64,000 nucleotides of DNA from Variovorax sp. dw_308. GTDB taxonomy: Bacteria > Pseudomonadota > Gammaproteobacteria > Burkholderiales > Burkholderiaceae_C. The stretch's first letter is position 1. Each line of letters opens with the position of its first letter. Of this stretch, positions 9,324 through 17,432 are shown in pieces. The stretch lies in contig NZ_JAATOM010000001.1 in NCBI RefSeq assembly GCF_019207085.1, forward strand, positions 186,001-250,000, given 5' to 3'. The notes under the pieces are model-generated. The model did not search any database. It was given only the letters and a program-made list of their open reading frames with translations, and had not been told where the DNA came from. The position numbers and the translations under genes are program-made.

Positions 9324-10076
9324 TCAGAGAGTCTTTTCAATCAACGGCCCATGGAACAGCACCGGCCCCGTCGGACCGCGCTCGCTCGGCACGCCGCCGC
9401 GCGGCTCCAGGCTGATGGCCAGAGCCGGGATGGCGCGCAGGTTGGCTTCGGTGGCCGTGAGCTTCAAGGCCGGCCCGTCGCCCAGCACGCCGAGCGAGCG
9501 CGGCGCACCACCGGGCGGCAGCGCCCAGAGCTGCAGGGACTTGTCCGCGCCGGGTTGATAGCTGCCGAGCCGCTGCAGCACCAGCTGGTTGCGCTTCGGG
9601 TCGAAGGTCACGAGCATCGATGCGGTGGCCTTGTCGTCGGCCAGCACGGCCACGTACTGCACCGCGGGCGTGGTCTGCAATTGCCGCTGCAAGTCGAGGC
9701 CGGCGACCACCGCGATGATGGTGGCGAGCGCGCCCGCCAGGCTGGCGCCGCGCCACAGCGCGAGGCTGCGCAGCCAGCCGCCAGCGGGCGCGGAAGGTGC
9801 CGGTGCTGCGGCGCGCTGGCGTGCGATGGCTTCGCTTTCCCGCTCCGCCTCGATCACGTTGCGGATGCGCGTCCACACGGCGGCATCGGGCACCACTGAC
9901 GGCTGCAATTCGGCCATGCCGGCGAGCCGGTTCTGCCACATCAGCGCCGCGGCGCGCACCGGCGCCTGCTCGCGCGCCATGGTTTCGAAGCGGCGACGTG
10001 CGCCGCCGCGCAGCGTGCCCAGTGCGTAGCTGGCGGCCAGCAAGTCCAGCAGTTCGGAATGGGCGGCGATGTTCAT
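9324..10076 (-). CDS. Anti-sigma factor, RskA/anti-sigma-K family
   Basis: Membrane-anchored anti-sigma factor of 250 residues. The N-terminal ASD-like helical region includes LDLLAASYALGTLRGGARRRFE, typical for binding sigma in RskA-like proteins. A single transmembrane helix lies near residues 105-125, and the C-terminal periplasmic RskA domain contains SLQLWALPPGGAPRSLG. The gene starts 13 bp after the sigma-factor stop on the same strand. In this family the cytoplasmic part holds the sigma factor until it is proteolysed; the signal here is unknown. Confidence 0.88.
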   Translation of the reverse strand: MNIAAHSELLDLLAASYALGTLRGGARRRFETMAREQAPVRAAALMWQNRLAGMAELQPSVVPDAAVWTRIRNVIEAERESEAIARQRAAAPAPSAPAGGWLRSLALWRGASLAGALATIIAVVAGLDLQRQLQTTPAVQYVAVLADDKATASMLVTFDPKRNQLVLQRLGSYQPGADKSLQLWALPPGGAPRSLGVLGDGPALKLTATEANLRAIPALAISLEPRGGVPSERGPTGPVLFHGPLIEKTL

Positions 10077-10089
10077 GTGCGGCCCTTGT

Positions 10090-10665
10090 TCACGCGATGC
10101 GCGCCATGCAGTTGCGCAGCTTCTCGAGGCCGCGCCGGATCCAGGTCTTGACAGTGCCCAGCGGCAGCTTGAGTTGCTCGGCCAGCTCGCCGTGCGTGAG
10201 GTCGCGCAGGTAGGCCAGGCTCACCACCTCCCGCTGCCGCCCTTCGAGCTGGCCCAGGCATTGGTGCAGGGCCCAGGCCTGCTCGCTGGCGTCGGCCAGG
10301 TCCTGCGGCGTCGGCGCGTCGGAGGCCATCGTCTCGGCCATGGTCTCGTCGAACTCGTCGGTGACCTTGCTGCGGTCGGCCGTGCGCTTGCGCAGCATGT
10401 CGAGCGCGCGGCTGCGCACGATCAAACCCATCCAGGCCATGGGCGGACTCAGCGAGGCACGGTAATCGACCGCCACGCGCCAGATCGTCAGGAAAGTCTC
10501 CTGCAGCACGTCCTCTGCCCATTCGCGCTGGCGGACCACGCGCATGGCCAGGCCAAACAGCCGCGGCGACACGCGCTCGTAGAGCTGGCGCAGCGCCGCT
10601 TCGTCGTGCAGGCCGACGCGGTCGATCAGTGCCATCAGTTCGGCATCCGGGCTCGCAGGGGTCAT
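10090..10665 (-). CDS. ECF-type RNA polymerase sigma factor (SigK-like)
   Basis: Alternative sigma factor of about 191 residues. Region 2 spans LYERVSPRLFGLAMRVV through AEDVLQETFLTIWRVA. A linker of about 50 residues carries the acidic stretch DEFDETMAETMASD. Region 4 has REVVSLAYLRDLTHGELAEQ and the HTH GTVKTWIRRGLEKLR. The start is taken at ATG 10665 (MTPASPDAEL); an in-frame ATG at 10698 is possible, and neither has a strong ribosome site. It is followed by its anti-sigma factor and a secreted hydrolase. The divergent DUF3455 lipoprotein gene is a plausible target by position. Confidence 0.9.
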   Translation of the reverse strand: MTPASPDAELMALIDRVGLHDEAALRQLYERVSPRLFGLAMRVVRQREWAEDVLQETFLTIWRVAVDYRASLSPPMAWMGLIVRSRALDMLRKRTADRSKVTDEFDETMAETMASDAPTPQDLADASEQAWALHQCLGQLEGRQREVVSLAYLRDLTHGELAEQLKLPLGTVKTWIRRGLEKLRNCMARIA

Positions 10666-10853
10666 CGGTGGATTGTGGAGCATGGCGCCGCATGCCATGG
10701 ATACGGCCCTGATCCCCCTGCAGATTCAGAGGCGGCCGTGAATCCGATTGCCTCGCGCGTGCGTAGTTCACATGGGTGGCCGCGAACACGACGCAAAACA
10801 ACGGCGGCGCGCTCGTGCCAGTCACCACTTTTCTCAACATGAAGGACTCGATC

Positions 10854-11399
10854 ATGCAACTCCGCACCCTCCTGCCTCTGGTGGCCGCCGCCAGCCTCGC
10901 CGCCTGCGCCGGCATGGGCGCCAAGCCCGCGATGTATTCCCAGGCCATGCTGCCCGATGCCGTCAAGGTGCCCGCCGGCCACGCGGTGGCGATGGAAACC
11001 GTCGGCGCCGGCGACATCACCTACGAATGCCGCGTGAAGGCGAACATGCCCGGCCAGCACGAATGGGTGTTCGTCGGCCCGAACGCGAAGCTGATGGATC
11101 GCATGGGCGCGCAGGTCGGCAAGTACTACGGGCCGCCGGCCACGTGGGAAGCCATGGACGGTTCGAAAGTGACCGCCACGCAAGTCGCCGTGGCGCCCAA
11201 TGGCACGGGCAATATCCCTCACCAACTGGCGAAGGCCAACCTGGCGACGGGCACCGGCAAGATGCAGGGCGTGAGCTATATCCAGCGCGTGGCCACGCGG
11301 GGCGGCGTGGCTCCGGCGCTGCCGTGCGCGGGCGGCAACATGGGTGAGAAGCAGGTGGTGAAGTACCAGGCGGACTACATCTTCTATCGCGCGATGTAG
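10854..11399 (+). CDS. DUF3455 family lipoprotein
   Basis: Exported lipoprotein of about 181 residues with no known biochemical role. The start ATG at 10854 has AAGGA at 10843-10847; an in-frame ATG at 10839 is less well supported. The signal peptide ends in a lipobox (SLAACAG). The mature part has the DUF3455 hallmarks LPDAVKVPAGHAVAMETVG, ITYECRVKANMPGQHEWVFVG, the GKYYGPPATWE block and a YQADYIFYRAM end. It is divergent from the ECF sigma gene and convergent with the amidohydrolase. In related genomes this family often lies near sigma/anti-sigma genes, so a stress-linked envelope role is a guess. Confidence 0.85.
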   Translation: MQLRTLLPLVAAASLAACAGMGAKPAMYSQAMLPDAVKVPAGHAVAMETVGAGDITYECRVKANMPGQHEWVFVGPNAKLMDRMGAQVGKYYGPPATWEAMDGSKVTATQVAVAPNGTGNIPHQLAKANLATGTGKMQGVSYIQRVATRGGVAPALPCAGGNMGEKQVVKYQADYIFYRAM

Positions 11400-11422
11400 G
11401 GCCAGTTCGGACGGGTTGCCGC

Positions 11423-11441
11423 TCGTTCGAAACCCGAACGA
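11423..11441. terminator. Small hairpin between convergent genes
   Basis: TCGTTCG (11423-11429), a 5-nt loop and CGAACGA (11435-11441) form a perfect 7-bp stem between the DUF3455 gene and the convergent amidohydrolase gene. There is no T-tract, so function as a terminator is only suggested by position. Confidence 0.35.
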
Positions 11442-11486
11442 CCTCGCCTGCTTATGGATCTCCGGCCGAGGCCTCCGAGCGATGCG

Positions 11487-12539
11487 TCACCCGGCGGTCT
11501 GTTTCGCGTCGAGCTGGTAGGCGCGCATGGCCGTCCCGCGGAAAAGCGCATCGCGTTCATCCGGCGAATAGCCGGCCGCCAGACGCTTGAAGGCGTTCCA
11601 TAGCACGGAGTAGCTGCACATGCCCTTGTCCACCGGGAAGTTGCTTTCGAACATGCAGCGCGCCGGCGTGAAGGAATCGATGCAGGCTTCGACATAGGGG
11701 CGCCATGCGGACGCAAGCTCTTCCGACGGCACAGGTGTCTCGGCAGAGGCGAAAGGAAAGCCGGTGCGGGGCATGCCCAGCCCGCCGAGCTTGACGGCGA
11801 CGTTGCCGTGCCGCGCCAGTTCCGCCATTCCCGCCCGCCAGACCTCGAACACCTCTGCACGCCGGCCCTTGAAAGGGCCGATTCCAAGGGGGCCACCGAC
11901 GTGATTCAGCACGATCTGAACCTCGGGGCAATCGCGCGCGAGCTGGGCCACGTCGGCCAGTTGCGTGTGGTAGACCCACACGTCCAGGCTCAGGCCCAGG
12001 CGGGCCAGGACCTTGACGCCTTGCTGGAAGAGGGGGTCCAGCAGCAATCCTTGCGGTGGCCCGTCGGCGGGTCCGCTGAGCGCGGCATCGTCGCTCCAGG
12101 CGGCACGGCTGCGAATGCCGCGAAACCGGCCCTTGCCAGCCTCGGCATGGGCGTCCAGCACCTCCTCGACTTTGGGGCCGAGCATCAGGTCGGCCCATGC
12201 CACGATGCCCGCGCACACGGAGACGCCCCGGCCGGCTGCGCGCTCGGCCTGCGCCGCGGCAAACTCGGTTTCGCCGACGGGCCGCAAGTGCGCCGGACCG
12301 CTGGCCCGGTAGCGCGCCTTGCCTTCGACCAGGACCGTCGCTTCGACGGCGTGGCCAGTGGCGATGTCGGCCATCAGGTCGTCCGCATGGTAGGGCGCGG
12401 ACTCCTCGTCCCAGAAGTGGTGGTGAGCGTCGACGATGCGCTGCTCGGGCTGCAGCACGACCTCCTGGCGAAGCGCCAGCCACTCCCGGCGGATCTGCGG
12501 GAAGTTGCTCTTCTTGTATTGGGGATCGAATTTTTCCAT
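11487..12539 (-). CDS. Amidohydrolase-2 family metal-dependent hydrolase
   Basis: TIM-barrel hydrolase of 350 residues related to COG3618 and PDC-lactonase-like enzymes, acting on a lactone or a C-N bond in the pathway encoded by this island. Motifs are IVDAHHHFWDEE (HxH metal site near residues 39-41), VEATVLVEGKARY, VQIVLNHVGGPLG (His near strand 6) and CMFESNFPVDKG (catalytic Asp near the C-terminus). It starts at ATG 12539, 9 bp after livM, and is probably the last gene of the G-F-K-H-M transporter operon. Fold and family are secure; the substrate is not. Confidence 0.85.
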   Translation of the reverse strand: MEKFDPQYKKSNFPQIRREWLALRQEVVLQPEQRIVDAHHHFWDEESAPYHADDLMADIATGHAVEATVLVEGKARYRASGPAHLRPVGETEFAAAQAERAAGRGVSVCAGIVAWADLMLGPKVEEVLDAHAEAGKGRFRGIRSRAAWSDDAALSGPADGPPQGLLLDPLFQQGVKVLARLGLSLDVWVYHTQLADVAQLARDCPEVQIVLNHVGGPLGIGPFKGRRAEVFEVWRAGMAELARHGNVAVKLGGLGMPRTGFPFASAETPVPSEELASAWRPYVEACIDSFTPARCMFESNFPVDKGMCSYSVLWNAFKRLAAGYSPDERDALFRGTAMRAYQLDAKQTAG

Positions 12540-12548
12540 GTCGCGCGA

Positions 12549-13553
12549 TCAGGCCTCTGCCGTGAGGGTAGCTTCCGCGGGTGTGGTCGGCAGCGGCCTG
12601 CGCCGGAGCCATAGCGCCTTCGACGTCCCCACGATGCCTTCGCGGAACATCAGCACGCAGGCCATGAAGATGAGCCCCATGATGAGCGTGACCCACGATC
12701 CCAGCCCGGCCAGGTGGTGCTCGAGGGACACCACCACCACGGCACCGACGAAGGGGCCGAAGATCGTGCCCAATCCGCCCACCAGTGTCATCAGCACGGC
12801 CTCTCCGGAGGTCGCCCAGTGCACGTCGGTCAAGGTCGCAAGCTGGAACACCAGCGTCTTCGTGGCGCCTGCCAGGCCCGCCAACCCGGCCGACAGGACG
12901 AAGGTCACGAGCTTGTAGCGTTGCACGTCATAGCCCAGGGAGATGGCACGGGGCTCGTTCTCGCGAATCGCCTTGAGCACCTGGCCGAAGGGCGAATGCA
13001 CGATGCGGTATACGGCGAAGAAGCCGAACAGGAAGATCGCCAGCACGAAGTAGTACATCGCGAACATGTTGTCCAGGTCGATGAAGCCCAGCAGATGCCC
13101 GCGCGGGATGCCCTGCATGCCGTCTTCGGCCCCGGTGAACGGCGCCTGCACGCAGATGAAGTAGACCATCTGCGCGAGGGCCAGGGTCACCATCGAGAAA
13201 TAGATGCCTTCGCGCCGGATGGCGAGCCGGCCGACCACCAGCCCGAGCAGCGCAGCGGCCGCGGTGCCCGCGAGGATGCCAAGCTCGGGCGGGAAGCCGA
13301 GGCTCTTCACCGCGTAGCCGGTCACGTAGGCGGCGCTGCCCAGGAACGCCGCATGTCCGAACGACATCAGGCCGGCAAAGCCGAAGAGCAGGTTAAAGGC
13401 CATGGCGAAGAGCGCGAAGCAGTAGATCTTCATCATGAAGACCGGGTACACCGCGAGCGGCGCGAGCAGTCCCAGCACCAGCAGCGCGACCAGCACCGGG
13501 GTTCGCAGGTGGGCGCCGCCCGTCGGGACGGCAGGTGTTGTCGGTAGGGTCAC
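12549..13553 (-). CDS. livM: Branched-chain-type ABC transporter permease, LivM family
   Basis: Inner-membrane permease of 334 residues with about nine hydrophobic helices. The hallmark regions are FAGLMSFGHAAFLGSAAYVTGY and the coupling loop AIRENEPRAISLGYDVQRYKL, both characteristic of LivM. It pairs with the LivH protein immediately upstream (10-bp gap). In catabolic islands such importers often carry aromatic acids, ureas or amides rather than leucine, so the amino-acid name reflects homology only. The C-terminus has an Arg-rich cytosolic tail. Confidence 0.92.
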   Translation of the reverse strand: MTLPTTPAVPTGGAHLRTPVLVALLVLGLLAPLAVYPVFMMKIYCFALFAMAFNLLFGFAGLMSFGHAAFLGSAAYVTGYAVKSLGFPPELGILAGTAAAALLGLVVGRLAIRREGIYFSMVTLALAQMVYFICVQAPFTGAEDGMQGIPRGHLLGFIDLDNMFAMYYFVLAIFLFGFFAVYRIVHSPFGQVLKAIRENEPRAISLGYDVQRYKLVTFVLSAGLAGLAGATKTLVFQLATLTDVHWATSGEAVLMTLVGGLGTIFGPFVGAVVVVSLEHHLAGLGSWVTLIMGLIFMACVLMFREGIVGTSKALWLRRRPLPTTPAEATLTAEA

Positions 13554-13563
13554 GTCGATTCAC

Positions 13564-14448
13564 TCACTTCTGCTGGCCGAACAGGCCGGAGGGTCGGAAC
13601 ATCAGCACCACGGCCATGATCACGAAGATCACGACATTCGATGCGGGCGGGTAGTACACGCGGGTCAGGCCTTCGACCACGCCCAGCGTGAGCCCGGTCA
13701 CGATCGACCCCAGGATCGATCCCATGCCGCCGACCACCACCACGGCGAACACCACCACGACGATGTCGGCGCCCATCAGCGGGCTGACCTGCATCACGGG
13801 CGCGGCCAGCACGCCGGCGAAGGCGGCCAGGGCCGCGCCGAAGCCATAGGTCATCGTCACGATGAGCGGCAGGTTGATGCCGAAGGCCTGCACCATGCCG
13901 GGGTTCTCCGTGCCGGCGCGCAGGTAGGCGCCCAGCCGCGTGCGCTCGATGCCGTACCAGGTCGCGAGGCACACTGCCATCGATGCGAAGACCACCCAGG
14001 CCCGGTAGTTCGGCAGCCGCATGAAGCCGACGTCAGTCGCGCCCTGCAGCAGCGCCGGCGGGCTGTAGGCAAGGCCCGTCACGCCATAGGAGTTGCTGGC
14101 CAAGCTCTGCACGACCTGCGCCATGCCGAAGGTCAGCAACAGGCCGTAGATCGGGTCGAGCTTGCGCAGGCGGCGGATCATGGTCCGCTCGCACAGGATG
14201 CCGAAGCAGCCGACCACGAGCGGTGCGACCAGCAGCGACAACCAGTAGCTCAGCCCGAGGTAGTTCAGACCCATCCACGTGACCAGCGCACCCATCATGT
14301 AGAGCGCGCCATGGGCGAAGTTCACGACGTTGAGCAGGCCGAAGATGATGGCCAGGCCGAGGCTGAGGATGGCGTAGAACGAGCCGTTGACCAGCCCGAT
14401 GAACACCTGTCCCAGCAAGGCCTGGTGAGGAACGCCGAAGATGTCCAT
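13564..14448 (-). CDS. livH: Branched-chain-type ABC transporter permease, LivH family
   Basis: Permease subunit of 294 residues with eight or so transmembrane helices. Family blocks include GLVNGSFYAILSLGLAIIFG, NFAHGALYMMGAL and the coupling helix AYLRAGTENPGMVQAFGI. It lies 12 bp after the binding-protein gene and 10 bp before livM, all on the minus strand. With LivM it would form the transmembrane channel energised by the LivG/LivF proteins encoded upstream. Confidence 0.93.
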   Translation of the reverse strand: MDIFGVPHQALLGQVFIGLVNGSFYAILSLGLAIIFGLLNVVNFAHGALYMMGALVTWMGLNYLGLSYWLSLLVAPLVVGCFGILCERTMIRRLRKLDPIYGLLLTFGMAQVVQSLASNSYGVTGLAYSPPALLQGATDVGFMRLPNYRAWVVFASMAVCLATWYGIERTRLGAYLRAGTENPGMVQAFGINLPLIVTMTYGFGAALAAFAGVLAAPVMQVSPLMGADIVVVVFAVVVVGGMGSILGSIVTGLTLGVVEGLTRVYYPPASNVVIFVIMAVVLMFRPSGLFGQQK

Positions 14449-14460
14449 GGTGGGTGTCGC

Positions 14461-15684
14461 TTACTTCTTGACCAGGCCGCAGGTGCTCTTCGACAGCGGC
14501 TGGAAGGCCTGCGCCGCGGGGATGGTGGCGAGCACGTTGTAGTAGTCCCAGGGCTTCTTCGATTCGGACGGCTTCTTGACCTGGACGAGCCGCATGTCGT
14601 AGATCAGGCGCCCGTCTTCGCGAACCGAACCGTTGCGCGCATAGAAGTCGTTCAGCGGCGTCTCCTTCATCTTCTTCATGACCGCGGCGGTGTCGTCGGT
14701 GCCGGCGGCCTGGACCGAGCGCAGGTAGTTCGTCACCGACGAATAGACGCCCGCATGGACGGAGTCCGGCATCTTCCTGGTCTTCGCGAAGAAGCGTTCC
14801 GAGAACTTGCGCGTGTCGGCATCGGTGTCCCAGTAGAAGGCCTCGTTCAGGATCAGGCCCTGCGCGGCGTCCAGGCCCAGGCTGTGGATCTCGGGCAGGA
14901 AGGTCACCAGGGCCGCGACCTTCTGCTGTTTCGTCAGCCCGAATTCGTTGATGGCCTTGACCGCGTTCACGGTGTCCGCGCCCGACGCGATGAGCCCGAT
15001 CACCTTGGCCTTGGAAGCCTGGGCCTGCAGCACATAGGACGAGAAGTCCGGCGTGTTCAGCGGGAAGCGCACGCTGCCGACCACCTTGCCGCCAGCGGCC
15101 TTGACGGCTTCGATGCCATCCTTCTCGACGCTCTGGCCGCCCGCGTTGTCGAGCGTCACGAAGAACCATGTGTCGCCGCCCTGCTTGGCGATCGCGTCGA
15201 TCATGCTGTACGACTGCGAGTAGCTGTCCCACGAGGTGTGCACGGTGTTTGCATTGCAGCTGTCGTTGGTGACGCGGGAGGTGCCCGACCCGTTCACGAA
15301 CGCGATCTTGTTCTTCTGCCGTGCAATCTCCATCACGGCCAGCGAGATCGGCGAGCTGACCAGGTCGAAGATGGCATCGACCTGCCGTGTGTCGAACCAT
15401 TGGCGCGCCGTGTTGGCGGCCAGGTCGGGCTTGTTCTGGTGGTCGGCGGAGATCACTTCGACCGGCGTGCCCAGCACCTTGCCGCCGAAGTCCTCCACCG
15501 CCATCTGGGCCGCGGTCACGGAGCCCGGCCCGGCGAGGTCCGAGTAGACGCCGGACATGTCGGTGAGCACGCCGATGCGCACCACGCCGTCCGACACCTT
15601 CGATGCCGGTTGCGCATGGAGCGCACAGGCCAGGGAGGCAGCGGTCAGGCCTATCGCGAGGGAACGCAGGGGATTCGAATTCAT
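14461..15684 (-). CDS. Periplasmic substrate-binding protein of Liv-type ABC transporter
   Basis: Type-1 periplasmic binding protein of 407 residues that delivers the substrate to LivHM. The start ATG at 15684 opens MNSNPLRSLAIGLTAASLACALHA, a signal peptide; the frame extends 22 codons upstream without support. The mature protein begins with VSDGVVRIGVLTDMSGVYSD, the ligand-pocket strand typical of Peripla_BP_6 proteins, and includes PVEVISADHQNKPDLAANTA. The gene sits between the ATPase and permease genes. The specificity cannot be read; the context points to a compound degraded by the island. Confidence 0.9.
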   Translation of the reverse strand: MNSNPLRSLAIGLTAASLACALHAQPASKVSDGVVRIGVLTDMSGVYSDLAGPGSVTAAQMAVEDFGGKVLGTPVEVISADHQNKPDLAANTARQWFDTRQVDAIFDLVSSPISLAVMEIARQKNKIAFVNGSGTSRVTNDSCNANTVHTSWDSYSQSYSMIDAIAKQGGDTWFFVTLDNAGGQSVEKDGIEAVKAAGGKVVGSVRFPLNTPDFSSYVLQAQASKAKVIGLIASGADTVNAVKAINEFGLTKQQKVAALVTFLPEIHSLGLDAAQGLILNEAFYWDTDADTRKFSERFFAKTRKMPDSVHAGVYSSVTNYLRSVQAAGTDDTAAVMKKMKETPLNDFYARNGSVREDGRLIYDMRLVQVKKPSESKKPWDYYNVLATIPAAQAFQPLSKSTCGLVKK

Positions 15685-15734
15685 GAGGGATGTCTCCGTG
15701 TCTAGGTTTGTTGATCGCAAGGGATTCGGGTGGC

Positions 15735-16463
15735 TCAAACGCCCAGCCACTGGTGCAGTTCATCGGCGCGCTGCGCCACTTCGGTCTTGTCCAGCACGGC
15801 CTTCACGCGGCCGTGCTCGATGAAGTAGTGCCGGTCCGCCAGGCCGGCGGCAAAGCGGAAGTTCTGCTCGACCAGCACGATCGTGAAGCCGCGCTCCTTC
15901 AGCAACCGAAGCACGCGGCCGAGCGACTGCACGATGACCGGCGCCAGTCCCTCGGTGATCTCGTCGAGCAACAGCAGGTTGGCGCCGGTCCGAAGGATGC
16001 GTGCCAGCGCCAGCATCTGCTGCTCGCCGCCGGACAGTCGCGTGCCGGGGCTGTGGCGCCGCTCCAGCAGGTTGGGGAACATCTGGTAGATCTCGGCCGT
16101 GCTCATCCCGCCGTCCTGCAGCACCGGCGGCAGCAGCAGGTTCTCCTCGGTCGACAGCGACGCGAAGATGGCCCGTTCTTCCGGGCAGTAGCCCACGCCC
16201 AGCGGGGCCAAGCGATGCGGCGCCATGGCGATGGTCTCGGTGCCGTTGACCACGATGGAGCCGCGCCGTTCGCCCACCATGCCCATGATGGATTTCAGCG
16301 TGCTGGATCGGCCGGCGCCGTTGCGGCCCAGCAGCGTGACCAGTTCGCCGCGGCGCACTTCGAGGTCGACGCCGTGCAGCACATGCGATTCGCCGTACCA
16401 GGCATGCAGGCCGCGGATGAGCAGGGGGACGGCGGCGTCCTGCCGTGAGGTCGGCCTAGACAT
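15735..16463 (-). CDS. livF: ABC transporter ATP-binding protein, LivF family
   Basis: ATPase subunit of 242 residues. It starts at ATG 16463, which overlaps the livG stop by 8 bp and has GGGAG nine bases upstream; an in-frame ATG at 16481 would overlap further. The signature is RLSGGEQQMLALARIL, Walker B is NLLLLDEITEGLAP and the H-loop region is FTIVLVEQN. The Walker A loop reads GRNGAGRSST, with Arg where most ATPases have the phosphate-binding Lys. To my knowledge this Lys-to-Arg change occurs in some LivF proteins, so it need not mean inactivity. Confidence 0.9.
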   Translation of the reverse strand: MSRPTSRQDAAVPLLIRGLHAWYGESHVLHGVDLEVRRGELVTLLGRNGAGRSSTLKSIMGMVGERRGSIVVNGTETIAMAPHRLAPLGVGYCPEERAIFASLSTEENLLLPPVLQDGGMSTAEIYQMFPNLLERRHSPGTRLSGGEQQMLALARILRTGANLLLLDEITEGLAPVIVQSLGRVLRLLKERGFTIVLVEQNFRFAAGLADRHYFIEHGRVKAVLDKTEVAQRADELHQWLGV

Positions 16464-17211
16464 CTTCCGTGACTCCCACATACGCTTCCAGGACCTGCGG
16501 ATTGCGCGACACCACGTCGTACGGCCCCTCGGCCAGCACGGAGCCGCGCTGCATCACGGTGATGGTGTCCGACAGCGTCGACACCACGCCCAGGTTGTGT
16601 TCCACCATCACGATGGTCCGGCTCGCCGCCACCTTGCGGATCAGTTCGGTGACGGTGTCGATGTCCTCATGGCCCATCCCGGCGGTCGGCTCGTCGAGCA
16701 GCATCAGTTCGGGGTCCATCGCCAGGGTGGTGGCGATCTCCAGCGCGCGCTTGCGGCCGTAGGCCAGGTTGACGGTGGAGGCGTCGGCAAAGCTGGCCAG
16801 GTCCACGTCGTCGAGCAGTTGTATCGCAGCCGCATCGAGCTTGCGCAGGCATCGTTCGGACCGCCAGAACTGGGTCGCCAGGCCGGCCTTGCGCTGCAGC
16901 GCGACGCGCACGTTCTCGAGCACCGTCAGCTGGGGGAACACCGCCGAGATCTGGAAGGAGCGCACGATGCCCTGGCGTGCGATCTGGCCCGCGTTGTGGT
17001 TCGTGATGTCCTTGCCGTTGAAGTGAATGGTCCCGCTGCTGGGTGGCAGGAACTTCGTCAGCAGGTTGAACAGCGTGGTCTTGCCGGCGCCGTTCGGGCC
17101 GATGACGGCGTGGATCGTGCCGCGCCTGACGCGCAGGGCCACGTCGCTCACGGCGGCGAATCCCTTGAACTGCTTGGACAGTCCTTTCGTCTCGAGGATC
17201 AGGTCGTCCAT
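16456..17211 (-). CDS. livG: ABC transporter ATP-binding protein, LivG family
   Basis: ATPase subunit of 251 residues and first gene of the importer operon. The ATG at 17211 (MDDLILETKGLSKQF) is preferred over an upstream in-frame start at 17403, which lies in the shared promoter region. The Walker A motif is canonical (GPNGAGKTT). It also has NLAYGRKRALEIATTLA in the signature position, Walker B ELMLLDEPTAGMG and the H-loop VMVEHNLG. It overlaps livF. It is divergent from the HpsN-like gene, with a 15-bp putative operator at 17362 between them. Confidence 0.93.
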   Translation of the reverse strand: MDDLILETKGLSKQFKGFAAVSDVALRVRRGTIHAVIGPNGAGKTTLFNLLTKFLPPSSGTIHFNGKDITNHNAGQIARQGIVRSFQISAVFPQLTVLENVRVALQRKAGLATQFWRSERCLRKLDAAAIQLLDDVDLASFADASTVNLAYGRKRALEIATTLAMDPELMLLDEPTAGMGHEDIDTVTELIRKVAASRTIVMVEHNLGVVSTLSDTITVMQRGSVLAEGPYDVVSRNPQVLEAYVGVTEDV

Positions 17212-17361
17212 GGCTTTAGCGAAGGGCGACTGTTGTCGGACGCGAGTAGCAGGGCTGGGGCCTTGCAGGCAGGCTGTATCGCATGGGTGTGTCTCCGTTC
17301 GTTCTCCAGCCGGTTTGCGCTGGTGGGGAAAGTGTGAAATCGCCTGACGTCGCTCGCAACC

Positions 17362-17376
17362 GATAGCTGATATGCG
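17362..17376 (+). promoter_or_regulatory. Putative operator, GATA-N5-TATGCG motif, site 1
   Basis: GATAGCTGATATGCG. It lies 56 bp upstream of the HpsN-like start and in the divergent region with livG. Three further matches sit in other promoter regions of the same island (19529, 25064, 26095). The ATA-N5-TAT core resembles LysR-type sites. Assignment to a regulator is inference. Confidence 0.6.
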
Positions 17377-17432
17377 CGAATCGCAGCGTGATGGCCGGTT
17401 CAATCGGGGCCATCAACCAAAAGGAGATACCC

